Of a stretch of DNA of 64,000 nucleotides, positions 1 to 8,198 are shown one piece after another. The translations under genes and the position numbers were made by a program. Under the pieces are notes generated by a model. That model saw nothing but the letters and a program-made list of their open reading frames with translations, did not search any database and had not been told where the DNA came from. This stretch comes from Hyphomicrobiales bacterium (GTDB lineage: Bacteria > Pseudomonadota > Alphaproteobacteria > Rhizobiales > Rhizobiaceae). Where the stretch lies: the NCBI GenBank assembly GCA_900472625.1, contig UCIT01000006.1, forward strand, positions 79,984-143,983, given 5' to 3'. The first letter of the stretch is position 1; each line of letters opens with the position of its first letter.

Positions 1-431
1 AGCCTGCGGCCACGCTCAAGCTCGATCTGCGCGAGATTGACCTTGGCGTCAGCCGAGGCCACCTGTCCTTCAGCCTGCGAAACGGCCGCCTGGTAAGGTG
101 CCGGATCGATGGTGAAGAGCAGATCGCCGGCCTTCACCAGCGCGCCTTCGCGAAAATGCACCGACTGCACGGCGCCGGCAACCCGCGAGCGGATCTGCAC
201 GCGATCGACGGCTTCGAGGCGACCGGAGAACTGCTCCCACTCGGTCACATCACGGCTGGCGACGACGGCAACGGTGACGGGTACCGCCGGCGGAGCGGCC
301 TGCGCCTCGGCGGTTGCCGCCGTGGCGGTGCCGCTCATCGGCAGTTCGAAAAACAGTGCTGCGGCTGAAACGGACGCAACAAGGCTCAGACCGGCGCCCA
401 CAAGGGCCCAGCGCTTCTTACTGGACGTCAT
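1..431 (-). CDS. RND efflux periplasmic adaptor (membrane fusion protein), 3' part outside window
   Basis: The gene is cut by the left edge; about 143 N-terminal residues are visible. A basic start (MTSSKKR) and a hydrophobic stretch (about residues 8-28) form a signal or anchor segment. An Ala/Pro-rich linker follows, then the HlyD/AcrA-type barrel-lipoyl entry: a segment containing RLEAVDRVQIRSRVAG, then VKAGDLLFTIDP, then the start of a coiled-coil hairpin. This is the adaptor that links an inner-membrane RND pump to an outer-membrane channel. AAGGAG sits just upstream of the ATG at 431. It lies 37 bp downstream of the hydrolase gene and is probably co-transcribed with it, with the pump gene expected beyond the left edge. 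The family is clear; the substrate is unknown. Confidence 0.9.
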   Translation of the reverse strand, partial: MTSSKKRWALVGAGLSLVASVSAAALFFELPMSGTATAATAEAQAAPPAVPVTVAVVASRDVTEWEQFSGRLEAVDRVQIRSRVAGAVQSVHFREGALVKAGDLLFTIDPAPYQAAVSQAEGQVASADAKVNLAQIELERGRR

Positions 432-468
432 TGGTATTCTCCTTACGGCCCCCACGGCCGAAAAATAA

Positions 469-1290
469 TCAGTTCGTCTTCAAAGGAATGGGTTGCCTGC
501 GCATGTCCCGAACGAAGCTGCCGAATTCCTGGGCGATGGTCTCGCGCCAGCCCGGCGGCCTGTCGGACGTCCCGCCATAAATCGATGGCCAGCCTGTCCC
601 GGCGGGGGAAACCTGCTGACGAACGGCCACGCCTGCCTGTTTCAGGCGATCGGCGAAGCCAAGTGTTTCATCGCGAAGGGGATCGTCCTTGGCGGTGAAA
701 ATCAGTGCGGGCGCAACGCCCGAGATACGCGAACAGAGGCACGGCGCCGCATAGGGGTGGCAACCTCCACCGCTGAGATAGTGGCTCCAGCCCTGTGCCC
801 AGCGCTCGCGCATGCCGATTGCGTCGGCTTCGCGGATGGACTTCGATCCCATGAACGGATCGACCAGCGGAGAAATCAGCACCTGCCCGTCAAGGGCATC
901 GGCATAGTGATCGCGAGCCTTGAAGGCCACACTGGCGGCAATGTTGCCACCTGCTTCCTCGCCGGCAACCAGCAGCGCCGAGTTGCGATCGCCGAGACCG
1001 GAGGCACGCTTATTGGCCATGTAGGAAAACAACGAGTAACCGACTTCGAGAGGTTTTGGAAAAACGCCGCCCATGGGAGCGTTGTAATCCGCGACAACCA
1101 CGATGGCACCGGCACTCGCGATCGCTTCGGCGACCGCATTGTCCTGCAGTCCCGAGGACTGGAAGGCACCGCCGTGGAAGTACAAGACGATCGGCGAACC
1201 CTTCCCGTATTCGGCGCCCTGATAGATACGCGTCGACACGGGGCCGATGGCCACCTTGTCAAACACCATGTCTTTCACTTGCACCGTCAT
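469..1290 (-). CDS. alpha/beta-hydrolase-3 family protein with degenerate catalytic triad
   Basis: About 273 residues, the usual size for the hormone-sensitive-lipase-like alpha/beta-hydrolase family. The oxyanion motif HGGAF is at residues 39-43. The nucleophile elbow, normally G-D-S-A-G, reads GEEAG (110-114), so Glu112 replaces the catalytic Ser. An acid is present in KDDPLRDE (about 201-208), but the region expected to hold the catalytic His (about 228-234, SPAGTGW) has none. The enzyme is therefore probably inactive, or has a non-esterase role. The start at 1290 is chosen because GAGG lies about 9 nt upstream and the conserved part begins there; an upstream ATG at 1335 is possible. It is divergent from a LysR gene and precedes an RND adaptor gene by 37 bp, suggesting a LysR-controlled efflux operon. 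Confidence 0.8.
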   Translation of the reverse strand: MTVQVKDMVFDKVAIGPVSTRIYQGAEYGKGSPIVLYFHGGAFQSSGLQDNAVAEAIASAGAIVVVADYNAPMGGVFPKPLEVGYSLFSYMANKRASGLGDRNSALLVAGEEAGGNIAASVAFKARDHYADALDGQVLISPLVDPFMGSKSIREADAIGMRERWAQGWSHYLSGGGCHPYAAPCLCSRISGVAPALIFTAKDDPLRDETLGFADRLKQAGVAVRQQVSPAGTGWPSIYGGTSDRPPGWRETIAQEFGSFVRDMRRQPIPLKTN

Positions 1291-1379
1291 CGTATCGATC
1301 CTCGCGTCGCGGGTGTAATGTTGCCGTTGCAACATATTGCCCAAGGCGACGGCTTGCAATTTCTGAAAAAAAGATATTG

Positions 1380-1399
1380 TTATTCCACTCACGGAATAA
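1380..1399. promoter_or_regulatory. perfect inverted repeat, candidate LysR operator
   Basis: TTATTCC and GGAATAA form a perfect 7-bp inverted repeat around a 6-nt spacer. It lies between the divergent hydrolase (start 1290) and lysR (start 1472) genes, 90 and 72 bp from the two starts. This is the usual position of a LysR-type binding site. The assignment is an inference from position and symmetry. Confidence 0.5.
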
Positions 1400-1471
1400 G
1401 CTGCATCATTACGATTACACTGTTCCAGATTTCGAACAATACCGCACTGCAACCTACTCAGGTGAATACCG

Positions 1472-2383
1472 ATGGACCAGCTCTCGGCAATGCGCGCTTT
1501 CATTCGCGTCGTGGAGACAGGCAATTTCACACGGGCCGCCGACACGCTCGCCATGCCCAAGGCGACGGTGACCAATCTCATCCAGGGGCTGGAGGCGCAT
1601 CTTCACACCAAGCTCCTCAACCGAACCACCCGTCGCGTCATGGTGACAACAGACGGCGCGCTCTATTACGAACGTGCAGCACAGATCGTGTCGGAGATTT
1701 CCGAACTCGATGGCAGCCTCACCAACTCGCAAGGGCTTCCGGGCGGGCGACTGCGCGTCGAAATGGCCGGCGCCTTCGCCGATTGGATCGTCGTGCCCGC
1801 CTTATGCGACTTCTACCAGAAATATCCCGATATCCGCATCGATCTCGGCGTCGGCGACCGCACCGTGGACTACCTCGCCGAAAACGTCGATTGCGCATTG
1901 CGCGCCGGCACCCCCGCCGATCAATCGCTGATTGCCAGGCGCGTATCGGAAGTCGAGTTGATCACCTGCGCCTCGCCGATCTATATCGAGAAGTTCGGCA
2001 AGCCGGAGCGGCCGGAAGATCTTGAAAACGATCACTATTCCGTCAGCTATTTCCGTGCTCAGACCAACCGGACGCTTCCGTTCGAGTTCCGCAAGGACAA
2101 CGAGGAGTTGGAGATCAATCCGCGCTACCTGGTCTCGGTCAATGACAGCCGAACCTTCGTCACCGCCGCAACCACCGGCCTCGGCATCGCCCAGTTGCCG
2201 CGCTTCATGATCCGCAATGAGCTGGCAAGTGGCGAGCTGATTCAGGTCCTGCCGGAGTGGAACCGCGAGCCGCTCGGGCTCTATATCGTCTATCCGCCGA
2301 ACCGCCACCTCAGCAACAAGGTGCGCGTATTCGTTGACTGGCTGGTGAAGCTGCTTGTCGATGCCAAGCTGGACGCTTCCTGA
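1472..2383 (+). CDS. LysR-family transcriptional regulator
   Basis: 303 residues, full family length. The N-terminal winged helix-turn-helix (about 1-60) contains MRAFIRVVETGNFTRAAD and a segment ending LLNRTTRRV. The C-terminal substrate-binding domain (about 90-295) follows, with ALRAGTPADQSLIARRV. It belongs to the subgroup common in rhizobia that lies divergently from the gene it controls. It is divergent from the hydrolase/efflux operon with 181 bp between starts, and a 20-bp inverted repeat lies in that gap. The regulated promoter is probably the hydrolase-RND operon; the effector is unknown. Confidence 0.93.
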   Translation: MDQLSAMRAFIRVVETGNFTRAADTLAMPKATVTNLIQGLEAHLHTKLLNRTTRRVMVTTDGALYYERAAQIVSEISELDGSLTNSQGLPGGRLRVEMAGAFADWIVVPALCDFYQKYPDIRIDLGVGDRTVDYLAENVDCALRAGTPADQSLIARRVSEVELITCASPIYIEKFGKPERPEDLENDHYSVSYFRAQTNRTLPFEFRKDNEELEINPRYLVSVNDSRTFVTAATTGLGIAQLPRFMIRNELASGELIQVLPEWNREPLGLYIVYPPNRHLSNKVRVFVDWLVKLLVDAKLDAS

Positions 2384-2390
2384 AAGAACT

Positions 2391-2423
2391 GCGGCCCGCA
2401 AGGAGTTACCTTCAACGGGCCGC
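2391..2423 (+). terminator. probable terminator after lysR
   Basis: GCGGCCCG and CGGGCCGC form an 8-bp GC-rich stem, with an inner AAGG/CCTT pairing, starting 8 nt after the lysR stop codon. A T-rich stretch (TTTTCTCATTTC) follows after about 10 nt. Position and structure suit a rho-independent terminator, although the T run does not follow the stem directly. Confidence 0.5.
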
Positions 2424-2669
2424 AACCATATGTTTTCTCATTTCTTCTTTCATTCCCTGCCGCGTCACCAGGGAAAAATGGCCCGGCAGTTATCGAGGCC
2501 TGACATCCCGGATTGGAGGAGTCCCGGATGCCCCAACATTTGCTAATATAGACAATCCGGGTGCAAATGTAAGCGAATATTGGCGGGCGCAGGCCTTCGA
2601 ATCAAGAAGCAGGGCTATCCGACTGTATTCCCGCGGCTTTCACCTCAGCCAATATCCACAGTGACAACC

Positions 2670-2705
2670 GCAAGCGAGCGGCTCGGAACGCCGCCGCCCG
2701 CTTGC
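2670..2705 (-). terminator. possible terminator after the SDR gene
   Basis: GCAAGCG pairs with CGCTTGC, with an inner GCGGC/GCCGC pairing around TCGGAAC. The hairpin begins 5 nt beyond the SDR stop codon on the minus strand. There is no T run after it, so this is a weak call. Confidence 0.35.
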
Positions 2706-2709
2706 CGGA

Positions 2710-3450
2710 TCAGATCATGCCGCCATTGGCACGCAGCGTCTGACCGTTGATCCAGGCGCCATCGGAACCGGCAAGAAACGACACCGCCGCCGCGATATCA
2801 TCAGGCGTGCCGAGCCGCTCCAGCGGGTTCATCTTGGCCATCCGCGCAACCAGCTCCTCGGACTTGCCGTTGAGAAACAGATCGGTCGCAGTCGGCCCCG
2901 GTGCGACTGCGTTGACGGTGATCTCGCGGCCGCGCATCTCCTTCGCCATGATCGCCGTCATCGTTTCGACCGCCGCCTTTGTGGCGGCATAGACGCCGTA
3001 GTTCTCCAGCTTGAGGCCGACCACCGACGTCGAGAAGTTGACGATACGACCGCCATCGCGCAGCCGTTTTCCGGCTTCGCGCAACGTGTTGAACGTCCCC
3101 TTCAGGTTGACCGCAATCTGCCGATCAAAATTGGCGTCATCGGCGTCGGCGATCGACGACAGCATCATGATGCCGGCATTGTTGACGAGAACATCGACCC
3201 CGCCGAAGGCTGCCTCTGCCGCGTCGAACATCCGGCGCACCGCCTCCGCATCACTGACATCGGCCTTCGCAGTCAGCGCTTTGCCGCCTTTCTGCTCGAT
3301 CTCGCGTGCCAGTTCCTCGGCCGGCGCCGCATTGCCGGAATAGTTGATGACGACGGTGAAACCGTCCGTCGCCAGACGCGCGGCGATGGCGGCGCCAATG
3401 CCTCTGGACGCGCCGGTGACGATGGCGACCTTGTTTTCGGAAGTGGTCAT
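2710..3450 (-). CDS. SDR-family NAD(P)-dependent oxidoreductase
   Basis: 246 residues, classical short-chain dehydrogenase length. The Rossmann motif TGASRGIG is close to the N-terminus (about 12-19). The NNAG motif is at about 90 and the active-site YAATK motif follows the Ser strand (FSTSVVG). It ends with the typical family tail (NGQTLRANGGMI). It resembles FabG/glucose-dehydrogenase-like SDRs, but the substrate cannot be read. The start at 3450 is fixed by AAGGAG 7-8 nt upstream and by the immediate Rossmann strand. It is divergent from a LysR gene, a very common rhizobial pairing in which the LysR protein controls the SDR. Confidence 0.93.
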   Translation of the reverse strand: MTTSENKVAIVTGASRGIGAAIAARLATDGFTVVINYSGNAAPAEELAREIEQKGGKALTAKADVSDAEAVRRMFDAAEAAFGGVDVLVNNAGIMMLSSIADADDANFDRQIAVNLKGTFNTLREAGKRLRDGGRIVNFSTSVVGLKLENYGVYAATKAAVETMTAIMAKEMRGREITVNAVAPGPTATDLFLNGKSEELVARMAKMNPLERLGTPDDIAAAVSFLAGSDGAWINGQTLRANGGMI

Positions 3451-3534
3451 TGTCGTTCTCCTTGATCTGGGCGCCGCAGCGCGATGTCGATGATGAGAAC
3501 AATGCCCCTTTTCTTCCTGCGGATAATCATCCAA

Positions 3535-3566
3535 TATTCGCCATCACTATCCGGATATCGCGAATA
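3535..3566. promoter_or_regulatory. inverted repeat in the SDR-lysR divergent region
   Basis: TATTCGC (3535-3541) and GCGAATA (3560-3566) are perfect inverted repeats flanking a further palindrome TATCCGGATA (3548-3557). The second arm ends 5 nt before the lysR start at 3572, so bound regulator would cover the lysR translation start region. This suits autoregulation by LysR. Inferred from symmetry and position. Confidence 0.5.
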
Positions 3567-3571
3567 AACAG

Positions 3572-4462
3572 ATGGACCGATTCGATGCCATGCGGGTTTT
3601 CTCCCGCGTCGTGGAACGCCGAAGCTTCACCGCCGCGGCTGAAGACACCGGCCTGCCGCGCTCGACGGTGACCGATGCAGTCAAGCAACTGGAAGCGCGC
3701 CTCGGCGTCCGGCTGCTCCAGCGCACGACCCGCCATGTCAGCCCGACGCTCGACGGCGAGGCCTATTACCGGCGCTGCCTGTCGATCCTCGCCGACATCG
3801 AGGAGGCCGAAGGCGCCTTTGCCGGGGCCAAGCCGAAGGGCATGCTGCGGGTCGATGTCCACGGCACGCTGGCCCGCCACTTCGTCCTGCCGAACCTGCC
3901 GTCGTTTCTCGAGACCTATCCCGATATCGAACTGTTCATGAGCGAAGGCGACCGCCTCGTCGATCTGGTCCGCGAGGGTATCGACTGCGTGTTGCGCGTC
4001 GGCACGCCCGCCGATAGCGACATGATCGCCCGTCGCGTGGCGATGCTGGAGGAGATCACTCTCGCCTCGCCGGCCTATCTCGAGACATACGGAACCCCTG
4101 AGCATCCCGACAGGCTGGACGGCCATCGCATGGTCGGCTTTCACTCCAGCGCGTCAGGTGCGCTGGTGCCGCTCGAATTCATCGTCGGCAAGGACGTCCG
4201 CAACGTGGTGCTGCCGACGACCATCTCGGTAAACGCTGCTGAAAGCTTCCATGCCGCCGCAAGGCTGGGCCTCGGCATCATACAGGTGCCACGCTACCAC
4301 GCGCAGCGCTATGTCGATTCAGGCGAACTCGTGCCCATCCTCCAGGATTTCCCGCTGACGCCGACGCCAGTGTCGCTGCTCTATCCCCGCAACCGCCAGC
4401 TCTCGCCGCGCGTGCGCGTCTTCATCGATTGGTTGACGAAGGTCTTCGCAACACAGACATAG
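3572..4462 (+). CDS. LysR-family transcriptional regulator
   Basis: 296 residues. The N-terminal HTH has the features FSRVVERRSFTAAAE and LLQRTTRHVSPT, followed by a complete effector-binding domain (about 90-290) with CVLRVGTPADSDMIARRV. It is strongly similar in layout to the first LysR protein of this window (1472-2383), so the two may be paralogues. It is divergent from the SDR gene with 121 bp between starts, which suggests control of that gene. The ligand is unknown. Confidence 0.93.
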   Translation: MDRFDAMRVFSRVVERRSFTAAAEDTGLPRSTVTDAVKQLEARLGVRLLQRTTRHVSPTLDGEAYYRRCLSILADIEEAEGAFAGAKPKGMLRVDVHGTLARHFVLPNLPSFLETYPDIELFMSEGDRLVDLVREGIDCVLRVGTPADSDMIARRVAMLEEITLASPAYLETYGTPEHPDRLDGHRMVGFHSSASGALVPLEFIVGKDVRNVVLPTTISVNAAESFHAAARLGLGIIQVPRYHAQRYVDSGELVPILQDFPLTPTPVSLLYPRNRQLSPRVRVFIDWLTKVFATQT

Positions 4463-4480
4463 TTGGGATAGATTGGCTGA

Positions 4481-4831
<351 letters not shown>

Positions 4832-4837
4832 GGCGAC

Positions 4838-5428
4838 ATGGCAGACATCCAGGGCGCCATCGGCACGGCGGCGATCGAAGGCGAAGGCCTCACCCGCTTC
4901 TTCGAACGCGACGCGATATCGGTCGCCCGCGACCTGCTGGCCTGTCGCCTGCTCGTCGACGGCATCGGCGGCCGCATCGTCGAAACCGAGGCCTATTTTC
5001 CCGACGACGAAGCCTCTCACAGTTTTCGTGGCCCCACGCAGCGCAACGGTGCCATGTATGGCAGACCAGGCAACGTTTACATCTACCGGATCTACGGCAT
5101 GCACTGGTGCGTCAACTTCGTCTGCACCCCGGGCTCCGCCGTGCTGATCCGCGCCATCGAGCCGGAGATGGGCATCGCCGAGATGATTGAACGCCGCGGC
5201 ACCGACGCGCTGACCCAGCTTTGCAGCGGCCCCGGCAAGCTCTGCCAGGCGCTCGATATCGGCATCGCCTTCAACGATCGACTGCTCGACCAGCGTCCCT
5301 ATTCGCTGACGCCGACCGCCCCTGCCCCGATCATTTCGGGAAAACGCATCGGCATCACGAAAAATGCCGAAGCACCATGGCGCTTCGGCATTTCGGGTTC
5401 TCGCTATCTCAGCAAGCCGTTCCGCTGA
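4838..5428 (+). CDS. aag: 3-methyladenine DNA glycosylase, Aag/MPG family
   Basis: 196 residues. The family signatures are in order: FFERDAISVARDLLACRLL, ETEAYFPDDEASHSFRGPT (containing the catalytic Glu region), RNGAMYGRPGNVYIYRIYGMH, and CSGPGKLCQALDI. It removes alkylated purines such as 3-methyladenine in base-excision repair. The start ATG at 4838 lies 6 bp after the preceding gene. Its 3' end abuts the convergent emrB stop with no spacer. The DNA encoding its last 20 or so residues contains the inverted repeat 5362-5393, which looks like the terminator of the opposing operon. Confidence 0.93.
   Translation: MADIQGAIGTAAIEGEGLTRFFERDAISVARDLLACRLLVDGIGGRIVETEAYFPDDEASHSFRGPTQRNGAMYGRPGNVYIYRIYGMHWCVNFVCTPGSAVLIRAIEPEMGIAEMIERRGTDALTQLCSGPGKLCQALDIGIAFNDRLLDQRPYSLTPTAPAPIISGKRIGITKNAEAPWRFGISGSRYLSKPFR
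5362..5393 (-). terminator. intrinsic terminator of the emr operon lying inside aag
   Basis: AAATGCCGAAGC and GCTTCGGCATTT form a perfect 12-bp stem with an 8-nt loop. Read on the minus strand it ends in TTTTT, as an intrinsic terminator should, 36 nt past the emrB stop. It lies within the 3' coding sequence of the convergent aag gene. Direct sequence observation; termination itself is inferred. Confidence 0.65.
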
Positions 5429-6970
5429 TTATTCCATGACAGCGCTGTGATCCATGGCTGGCGCCGTCTTCGGCTTGCGCAGCAGAAGCACCAGCGGGAT
5501 GACCGCCAGCGACATGATCATCAACAGCTTGAAGTCGTCGATATAGGCGATGATCGTCGACTGCAGCGTGATCAGCTCATTCAAAGCCGCACGGCCCACG
5601 GCGGTCATCGGGTTCATGCCCTGTGCCGCCGCGCTATCGAAGGCATGGTTGAACGGCGTCACATAGGCCGCGATATTCTCATGGTTGATCTGCGCGTTTT
5701 CGACCAGCAGTGCCGAGACGATCGAGATACCGACGCTGGAGCCGATGTTGCGCGACAGATTGTAGAGGCCGGTGCCGTCGCCACGCATCTCCGCTGGCAG
5801 CGTCGAGAAGGCGATCGTCGTCAACGGCACGAACAGGAAGCCGAGCCCGGCGCCCTGCACGAAGCCGACGGATACGATCGTCCACTGCGAGACATCGGGC
5901 GTCCATCCCGTCATGTCGTACATCGCCCACGCCGTCAGCCCGAGGCCGAGCACCAGCAGCAGGCGCGTATCCACCTTGCCGATCAGCCGGCCGACAATGA
6001 ACATGCACAGCATGGTCCCCATCCCGCGCGGCCCCATGACGATCCCCGCGGTGATGACGGGATAGCCCATCAGCGTCTGCAGATAGGGTGTCATCAGCGC
6101 CAGCGAGGCGAGATAGGTGATGCCGATCACAAAGATGAAGATCATGCTGACCGCGAAATTGCGGTCGAGGAAGAGCTTCGGATTGACGAAGGATTTCTCC
6201 GCCGTCAGCGTGTGCACGATCAGAAGATAGAAGGCGGCCGCGCAGATGATCGCCTCGATCATGATCTCGCCCGAGGCAAACCAGTTGAGCTGTTCGCCGC
6301 GATCGAGGAACAACTGCAGCGACGCAATGCCGAGGCTCATCATCCCGAAGCCGAACCAGTCGAGCTTGGCCAGCGCATCGCGCTTGGTCTCGCTGACGTA
6401 GATCATGATACCGGCAAAGGCGAGCGCCCCGATCGGGATGTTGATGTAGAACACCCAGCGCCAGCTGATGTTGTCGGTCAGCCAGCCGCCGATGACGGGA
6501 CCGAGCACCGGCCCGACCATCACCGATACGCCGAACAGCGCCATGGCGGAGCCGCGCTCCTCGGGCGTGTAGATATCGAGCAGAATGCCCTGCGACAGCG
6601 GCACCAGCGACGCGCCGAACAGGCCCTGCATCAGGCGGAAGGCGACGATCTGGTTCAGCGATTGCGCCAGCCCGCACAGGATGGACGCCACGACGAAGCC
6701 GACGATCGCCGTCAGCAGCACGTTCTTGCGGCCGAACTTGGCGGCAAGAAAGCCCGACGGCGGCGTCATGATCGCGGCGGCGACGATATACGAGGTCAAC
6801 ACCCAGTTGATCTGGTCGGCGCTCGCCGAGACGCTGCCCTGGATATAGGGCAGCGCGACGTTGGCGATCGTCGTGTCCAGCGCCTGCATGATGACGGCGA
6901 GGATGACGCAAGCCGTGATCATGCCGCGATTGGCGACCGGGACGAAGGGAGCGGCGGGAGCGTTACTCAT
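5429..6970 (-). CDS. emrB: DHA2-family MFS multidrug efflux permease (EmrB-like)
   Basis: 513 residues and about 14 membrane segments, the DHA2 drug:H+ antiporter layout. Motif D1 appears near TM1 (LDTTIANVALPYIQGS) and motif C in TM5 (GVSVMVGPVLGPVIGG). The start is taken at the ATG at 6970, which overlaps the emrA stop by 8 bp; a longer frame reaches 7042 but lies wholly inside emrA. It pairs with the adaptor EmrA to export hydrophobic drugs across both membranes. It forms an operon with emrA and the marR repressor gene, and a terminator lies 36 nt beyond its stop. Confidence 0.93.
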   Translation of the reverse strand: MSNAPAAPFVPVANRGMITACVILAVIMQALDTTIANVALPYIQGSVSASADQINWVLTSYIVAAAIMTPPSGFLAAKFGRKNVLLTAIVGFVVASILCGLAQSLNQIVAFRLMQGLFGASLVPLSQGILLDIYTPEERGSAMALFGVSVMVGPVLGPVIGGWLTDNISWRWVFYINIPIGALAFAGIMIYVSETKRDALAKLDWFGFGMMSLGIASLQLFLDRGEQLNWFASGEIMIEAIICAAAFYLLIVHTLTAEKSFVNPKLFLDRNFAVSMIFIFVIGITYLASLALMTPYLQTLMGYPVITAGIVMGPRGMGTMLCMFIVGRLIGKVDTRLLLVLGLGLTAWAMYDMTGWTPDVSQWTIVSVGFVQGAGLGFLFVPLTTIAFSTLPAEMRGDGTGLYNLSRNIGSSVGISIVSALLVENAQINHENIAAYVTPFNHAFDSAAAQGMNPMTAVGRAALNELITLQSTIIAYIDDFKLLMIMSLAVIPLVLLLRKPKTAPAMDHSAVME

Positions 6971-8198
6971 GGTCTCCGCCCGAGCGGCCCAGAAGCTTGG
7001 AAACGAAATCCGGCAGTCCGCGCGCATGGCCGGTATCGACATCCACGACGGTGCTCATGCCGACGCGAAGCGGCGGCTTGCCGGCCTGATCCTCGATGCT
7101 GACGCGCATCGGAATGCGCTGCACGACCTTCACCCAGTTGCCGGTAGTGTTCTGCGCCGGCAGCAGCGAGAAGCTGGAACCGGAGGCCGGGCTGATGCTC
7201 TCGACCTTGCCCTTCCAGGTCACACCAGGATAGGTATCGACATAGATGGTCACCGACTGGCCGGGCTTCACATAGGTGAGCTCGGTTTCCTTCGGGCTGG
7301 CGTCGATCCAGAGATTGTTGGCGCCAACCAGCGAAAACGCCTGCGTCGATGCTTCCAGGTAGGAGCCCGGCTGCAGCGAATTGACGTTGGTGGCGATACC
7401 GTCGAACGGCGCCTTGACGACGCTGTGGTCGAGCTGCCGCTGCGCGTCGTCGACCTTGGCCTGCGCCTCGAGATAGAGCGGGTTCTGCTCAGCCGGTTGG
7501 TCGGCATTGCCGCCGAGTTGCGCCAGCGTTGTGGCCGCCTGCGCCTTGGCGACAGCGACCTTCTGCTGTCCGGCCTGTAGATTATGCTTTGCCTGATCGA
7601 AAGCCGTGCGGGTTGCCGCCGAGCTGTTGAGCAGGTTCTGCTGGCGATCGAATTCGGTCTGGAAATACGGAATATCGGCCTCGGCCTGCGTGATCTCCGC
7701 CAACGACTGCTGATAGCTGGCCTCGAGATTGAGGATCTGGTTGCGCACTGCGCCCAGCTGCGCCTTGGCGCCATCGAGCGCGATGCGGAAGGAATCGGCC
7801 TTGAGGCTGAACAGCACTTGGCCCTTCTTCACCGCCTCGTTCTCATGCACGTCGATCTGGTCGACGATGCCGGACACATCGGTCGTCAGGCCGACCATGT
7901 CGGCGCGTATATAGGCGTTGTCGGTCGACATAACCTGCCCGCCATTGACGTAGTAATAGCCGCCGACAACCAGCGCAACGGGAAGCAATGCAAACAGCAC
8001 CGGACGCTTCAGGCTGCGCCGACGGCGGGTCGTGATGCCATCAGGCGCAGCCACGGCGGTGACAGGCGCCGAATTGGAGGAGGGCGCCTCTCCGACCGTT
8101 TCCTCACGCAGGGAAACGTCATTGTCTTCGATAGGGGTCTTGGTATTCGTCTTGGCATTCGCGTCTGCAACGACGCGCAGGGGGGAATTCTCAGCCAT
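6963..8198 (-). CDS. emrA: EmrA-type HlyD-family secretion adaptor
   Basis: 411 residues. It has a long charged cytoplasmic N-terminus (about 1-75), one membrane anchor (LFALLPVALVVGGYYYV), a lipoyl half-motif, a coiled-coil hairpin (about 145-260) and a beta-barrel region (TYVKPGQSVTIYVDTYPG). Length and order match EmrA rather than RND adaptors: it is anchored by one helix and not lipidated. It works with EmrB to bridge the periplasm. Its ATG overlaps the marR stop by 8 bp and its stop overlaps the emrB start by 8 bp, indicating translational coupling. Confidence 0.93.
   Translation of the reverse strand: MAENSPLRVVADANAKTNTKTPIEDNDVSLREETVGEAPSSNSAPVTAVAAPDGITTRRRRSLKRPVLFALLPVALVVGGYYYVNGGQVMSTDNAYIRADMVGLTTDVSGIVDQIDVHENEAVKKGQVLFSLKADSFRIALDGAKAQLGAVRNQILNLEASYQQSLAEITQAEADIPYFQTEFDRQQNLLNSSAATRTAFDQAKHNLQAGQQKVAVAKAQAATTLAQLGGNADQPAEQNPLYLEAQAKVDDAQRQLDHSVVKAPFDGIATNVNSLQPGSYLEASTQAFSLVGANNLWIDASPKETELTYVKPGQSVTIYVDTYPGVTWKGKVESISPASGSSFSLLPAQNTTGNWVKVVQRIPMRVSIEDQAGKPPLRVGMSTVVDVDTGHARGLPDFVSKLLGRSGGDHE

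Larger units (their letters stand above)
2384..2709. other. intergenic region between convergent lysR and SDR genes
   Basis: 326 bp with no credible gene. It holds the hairpin at 2391-2423 near the lysR stop and a second hairpin (GCAAGCG/CGCTTGC with an inner GCGGC/GCCGC, 2670-2705) just beyond the SDR stop. Between them I see no further structure. Confidence 0.5.

Noticed and set aside
5447..7102. 551-codon open frame on the plus strand
   Set aside because: Antisense shadow of emrB, with low-complexity Arg/His/Asp sequence and no domain.
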